This document shows positions 60,217 to 64,000 of a DNA stretch of 64,000 bases, piece by piece. The position numbers were made by a program, and so were the translations under genes. Positions within the stretch are counted from its first letter, which is position 1; each line of letters begins with the position of its first letter. Origin of the DNA: Warburgia ugandensis (lineage: Eukaryota; Streptophyta; Magnoliopsida; Canellales; Canellaceae); NCBI GenBank assembly GCA_035236585.1, contig CP141138.1, positions 28,903,437 through 28,967,436 of the forward strand, given 5' to 3'. Under the pieces are notes generated by a model that did no database searches, was not told the DNA's origin, and worked only from the letters and a program-made list of their open reading frames with translations.

Positions 60217-62992
60217 TGTTGTTGTTTTAAATAAAACTCACAAGTGCATGAATTAGTTATCTTATTCTTATGCAAGGAGGTCAATCCCATGAGGAATCAA
60301 ACGAATGTGGTACTAGTGGTCACTACTTTAAATTACTTAACCTAACTAAGATAACGAGATTTTAACCTAAACTAATGATGAAAATACCTAAACTAATGAT
60401 GAAAATAAAAAATGCATGAAATTAGAAACTTTCTAAATTTAGATTTTTAAACATGGAAACTTTCTCAACTAACCTAACATGCAAACTAAACCTAAACAAT
60501 GATCTAACTAATAAATCAAAACATGTAATACATATGGAAACAACTAAACAAATGGTATACATGGAATTAAGCCAGAAAGAATGCATGAAATAGAATGCAA
60601 CTTAGGCTAACATGGAATGCATGCAACCTAAAGCATGGAACTAAGATGTAAACTAATAATTAATCCAATCTAAACTAAGATCAAACTACAATTAAACAAT
60701 AAAACTAATGGAAAACAATAGCTAATCAAACACTCAAAACAAGGCTATCTAAGTATCATGTGCATGATCCTTGAAATGGTGCACTTGATTCATGGAGTAA
60801 ACATAGATTAAAATTGATGGACCTATATCTAACTATCATGCAACATAATCTAAGCATTAACTCAACATTTTAAAAGCATAGCTAAATCCTTGGATAATCA
60901 AGCATACTAACAATAACAAATGCTAACATCAAGCACGAATAATCCATGATTACGATGTTGCTGAAAATTCTAGCAATATGCTATTTTCAAATTCCAAGTG
61001 GCTATCACTTGAAATCAAGCACTTAAATACCATTAAACATTCAAAAATGAAGTACTTAGGTATTGGAAATAATCAGAAATGATAATCCTCAAATGAATTC
61101 ATTGAATGAATTTCAAATTACATTAAAAAAAAAAGAATGCATAAACATGCAACAATTGCTGGACTTTGCTTGCTATTTCAAGACATGAAACTTGATTCCA
61201 ATTACATATGAAACACATTCCAAAAACAGAAAATAAAGTTCATATAACATGTAATTATAATCCAATGAAAAACTAAGAAAAGAAAATTTAGGAAGATGGA
61301 ACTATTCTTAGAAAAAAATAGCCTCAAATTAGAGCTAGAACTAAGCAAAAACCACATAAAAGATGGAGGGAACTCAAAAGATTTAAGCTACTGTTTCTCT
61401 TGGATGTAACTACTAGAGAAACAATAACTTAGATCTTAAGATAATGGAGCAATAAAATAAGAGTATTGTAAGCAAGATTCAAGAGAAGCAAAGGCATAAA
61501 ACAAGTGCATGAAGTTAAGGAAGACAAGACAAGAAAGCAAGGTAATAACACAAGTAACAAAGCAAGGAATCAAAGAGGAGATCTAACCTGAAGTTTGAAG
61601 AAGCTAACAAAGGAGAATATCCACTAGAAGAGGTGTAGAAACATGGAGGAAATGGCTTCCATGCAGAGAAATTCATTGAAGAATCAAGAGGAGGGAAGAA
61701 GGGTGGAGAATGCCTTCTTCTTAGAAGGGGTCGATCTCCTCTTCTCCAAGAGTTCTTTCACGTTTTTTCTTGTCCCCTTTTTTTGGGAGCACTTCCTAAC
61801 CTAGCTCATATGTGATCCTAAGGTGGAGAGAAAATATAGGAAATCTAAGGGTTAGGTGATGCATGGACCTAGGGCTTTAAAGAGGAAACAAGGGCTGCCT
61901 TTTTGGTTATCGTAAGGTGGGGAGACATTTCCTTTTTAGGTAGGGACATCTTCCCCCTTCAAAAATCATGGAATCCTTCCCAATTAGGAAGGTAGATGAG
62001 GTGATAAGGTAGGGAAGAGATGGGAAGAGGAAAATAAGGTGGGAGGAAAGTGGGGTTTAGGAAAGACTGAGGAAAGTGAGGTGAGATGGAGGTTTATGAT
62101 TGCTTAAGTGATTTCCTACGAACTTGGGATTAGTTGAGTGGTTAGAATGGGAGTTTAAGAAGGTGGAAGCATTATAGAATAGTAGGACTCTTGAATGAAA
62201 CATCAAATTCGTGGTGGTATTCGGTGGTGAGGTGGAAAGTGATAAAGAGGTGGGAAAAAGTGAGAAAAACATCATAATTGGCAGGCTCTCATCCTATTGG
62301 TTCATATGGCAACTTATCCTAACAAATTTCCCTTAATTATCTTCAAAATATTCTTTAAAATCTCATGGACAATCCTCTTGAATTTCATCCAATCCTAGCT
62401 TTCCATTTAGCTTAGCTTGGTGGCTTTGAGGGCTTCATTGAATAGGCTTCATGGCTGACTTAGGAAGCTTCCTCGGCTTGAATTCTTAACTCCATCCCTT
62501 AGCTTGAGTGGCTTGAATTTCTTATCTTGCCACCTTCTCTCATGGCTTATATGACTAAGGTGGTTTAAGTGGCTTCTATGCAAAGTTAGTGGGAATGCAT
62601 GGCTTACTTTATGGGCCCACTTTGGCCACCTTTAGCTCATTTGATTTCATCCATTGCTTAGCCTAAGTTGATCTTAACCTTCGGATTGATGACTTTTAGG
62701 CTTTAAATCAATCTTGTGACCTTGATCTTCAATTTCATCCCATCAATCTAGGCCATCAAATCATCATCTCTCTTCTTACAAAAGATAAAAAATTCTAATT
62801 AAATCCTAAAAAAATATGATTAATTACATATTTACCTCAAATTATCCTCTGGACCTACTAAATAAAATAAATAAATTATTAGGTAAAAAATAAATGTGTT
62901 ATGCATTTTGGTCTAAAAACTCTAATTTACCCCTATAAGTTGTAACACGAGTAACTAATTGGATGGTTTTTATGCAAAATAAAAGCTTATCA
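60217..62992 (-). repeat. right (5') LTR of element C, long form
   Basis: Starts TGTTGTTGTTTTAAATAAAA and ends AAGCTTATCA. Its last two thirds match the A LTR (for example 62080-62230 with 1415-1575). Only its first 80 bases or so and last 500 bases have counterparts in the left C LTR. The frame at 62057-62275 is LTR sequence. Confidence 0.72.
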
Positions 62993-64000
62993 TATGGTGA
63001 GATGAGATGGAGCAATGGCGAGGGTTTTCATGATTTTCCTACTTCATTACCATTCCTTTGATCATGTTTCAACCCTAGGATGGATGGTTGTGATTTCCTT
63101 GAATTCTCCTATCTAAAAAAGCATTGTTTTATGGCTCATTCCTTCTCATCCATTGGATTGACATACTTTAGAGTGAAAGGCTAGGATTCCGTAGAGTTTT
63201 CTTATCCACACTAATCCCCTTCCTTTATTTTCTCCTCATCCCATCATTTTTATCCACAACCAATGAGATTAAATTAAAAAATATGGTTTTTCTAAGGAGA
63301 ACACATTTTCTCCTCCTTGATTTTTGGTGGGCATTCGACCGAAATTTTCTCTACCAATTATGGCTTAGTCTTCTCTCTCATGCATGGCTTTTTCCTATTG
63401 GTCAATCCTAACTCAAATGGCATCTCATTGGTTGCTTTAGGATGGTCTTGGATGTGAATTAATCTCAAACACTCTTTCATGAAATTCTCGAATGAAAACT
63501 GACCATAGCTTTCCTGTATTTTGTCTCTCTCTTCACCTCCTTATTTTTCTCCACGAATCATGCCACTCCTTTCATGTATTTCATATGGAATTAAGTGGGA
63601 TGAACCACCTTTGGATGGAAAATTTTTGGTACACATGTAGGTGGTCCCATTCTAAAATAAAGAGAGAGAAAGTTAGGGTTTTGTCTTTTGTTGTCCTCAT
63701 CTTGATTGTACTTCACATGCATGCTTTCTTTGACATTTGTAGCTCATAACCTTCACTTAGAAGCTGCCCAAAGGTGGTGGAAGGCATACATACATGATGG
63801 ATGTTCTAGCACCATATGCATTGATATTTACAACTTCTTTTGTGTGGATAAGGGTCAGCAATGCTTCTAGGGTTTTGACTTTGCTAAAAAAAATAATGAC
63901 ACCCTTTTAGTATTCTAAACTTTTGTAGTTTATAAATTTGGTAGGCAGGCCCATAACTTTGCTCAAACTTTAAATTTGGTCTTTTATGGTCAAAGTTGTC
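62993..64000. other. unassigned sequence at the window end
   Basis: No supported gene. The 85-residue plus frame at 63492-63749 has no recognisable domain. Phrases such as CTATTGGTC near 63398 faintly recall the A/C LTRs, so this may be another diverged LTR, but I cannot show it. Confidence 0.35.

Larger units (their letters stand above)
43858..62992 (-). mobile_element. non-autonomous gypsy element C, interrupted by a CACTA transposon
   Basis: An LTR element on the minus strand: left LTR 43858-45198, polypurine tract, conserved 3' region, gag-like ORF in two parts (46632-47288 and 58023-58872), leader, primer-binding site 60193-60210 and right LTR 60217-62992. A 10.7-kb CACTA element splits the ORF. 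Without it the internal region is similar in length to B. The LTRs are unequal (1.34 and 2.78 kb) and no matching target duplication is seen at the outer ends, so the element may be recombinant. Confidence 0.72.

Overview
This is AT-rich plant nuclear DNA, most likely from an angiosperm with a repeat-rich genome. The evidence is plant-type Athila/Tat-like Ty3-gypsy elements with a tRNA-Asp-type primer site, a CACTA (En/Spm) transposon, an Au-like SINE, plant RTE-LINE 3' ends, long SSRs, and an intron-containing FAR1-family gene. The species cannot be named from the sequence alone. Almost everything outside the one FAR1-family gene is transposable-element DNA.

Layout. 1-7925: 3' part of a minus-strand gypsy element (A): partial 3' LTR, polypurine tract, decayed integrase, RNase H, RT and protease; gag and 5' LTR are missing. 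7926-18473: non-coding, with two long LTR-like blocks in opposite orientations (9760-13817 minus, 14970-18473 plus) and CT microsatellites. 18474-21901: repeat-rich flank with two fold-back (inverted-repeat) clusters and an ATA microsatellite. 21902-32999: one minus-strand two-exon gene for a short FAR1-type zinc-finger protein (FRF-like, 291 aa). Its 10.2-kb intron carries an Au-like SINE, two RTE-LINE 3' ends, a hAT-like non-autonomous element and a degenerate array of copies of the gene's own exon-1/intron junction. 33000-35083: 5' flank and intergenic DNA. 35084-42973: a complete minus-strand non-autonomous gypsy element (B) with both LTRs, PPT, PBS and one decayed gag-like ORF. 43858-62992: a related element (C) with unequal LTRs, whose gag-like ORF is split by a 10.7-kb CACTA transposon (47289-58022) flanked by an exact ATT duplication. 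62993-64000: unassigned.

How the parts relate. A, B and C belong to one superfamily: they share the region after the PPT and, for B and C, the leader and the gag-like ORF. A carries the pol relics that B and C lack, so an A-like element is a plausible source of their enzymes. The CACTA element carries relics of a TNP2 transposase and of a second Ptta/En/Spm (Transposase_24, probably Ulp1-like) gene, both minus strand. Between them lie a third palindrome array of the subterminal type and eight tandem units, each holding a 60-nt exon-like block. The FAR1-type gene is the only locus that looks intact.
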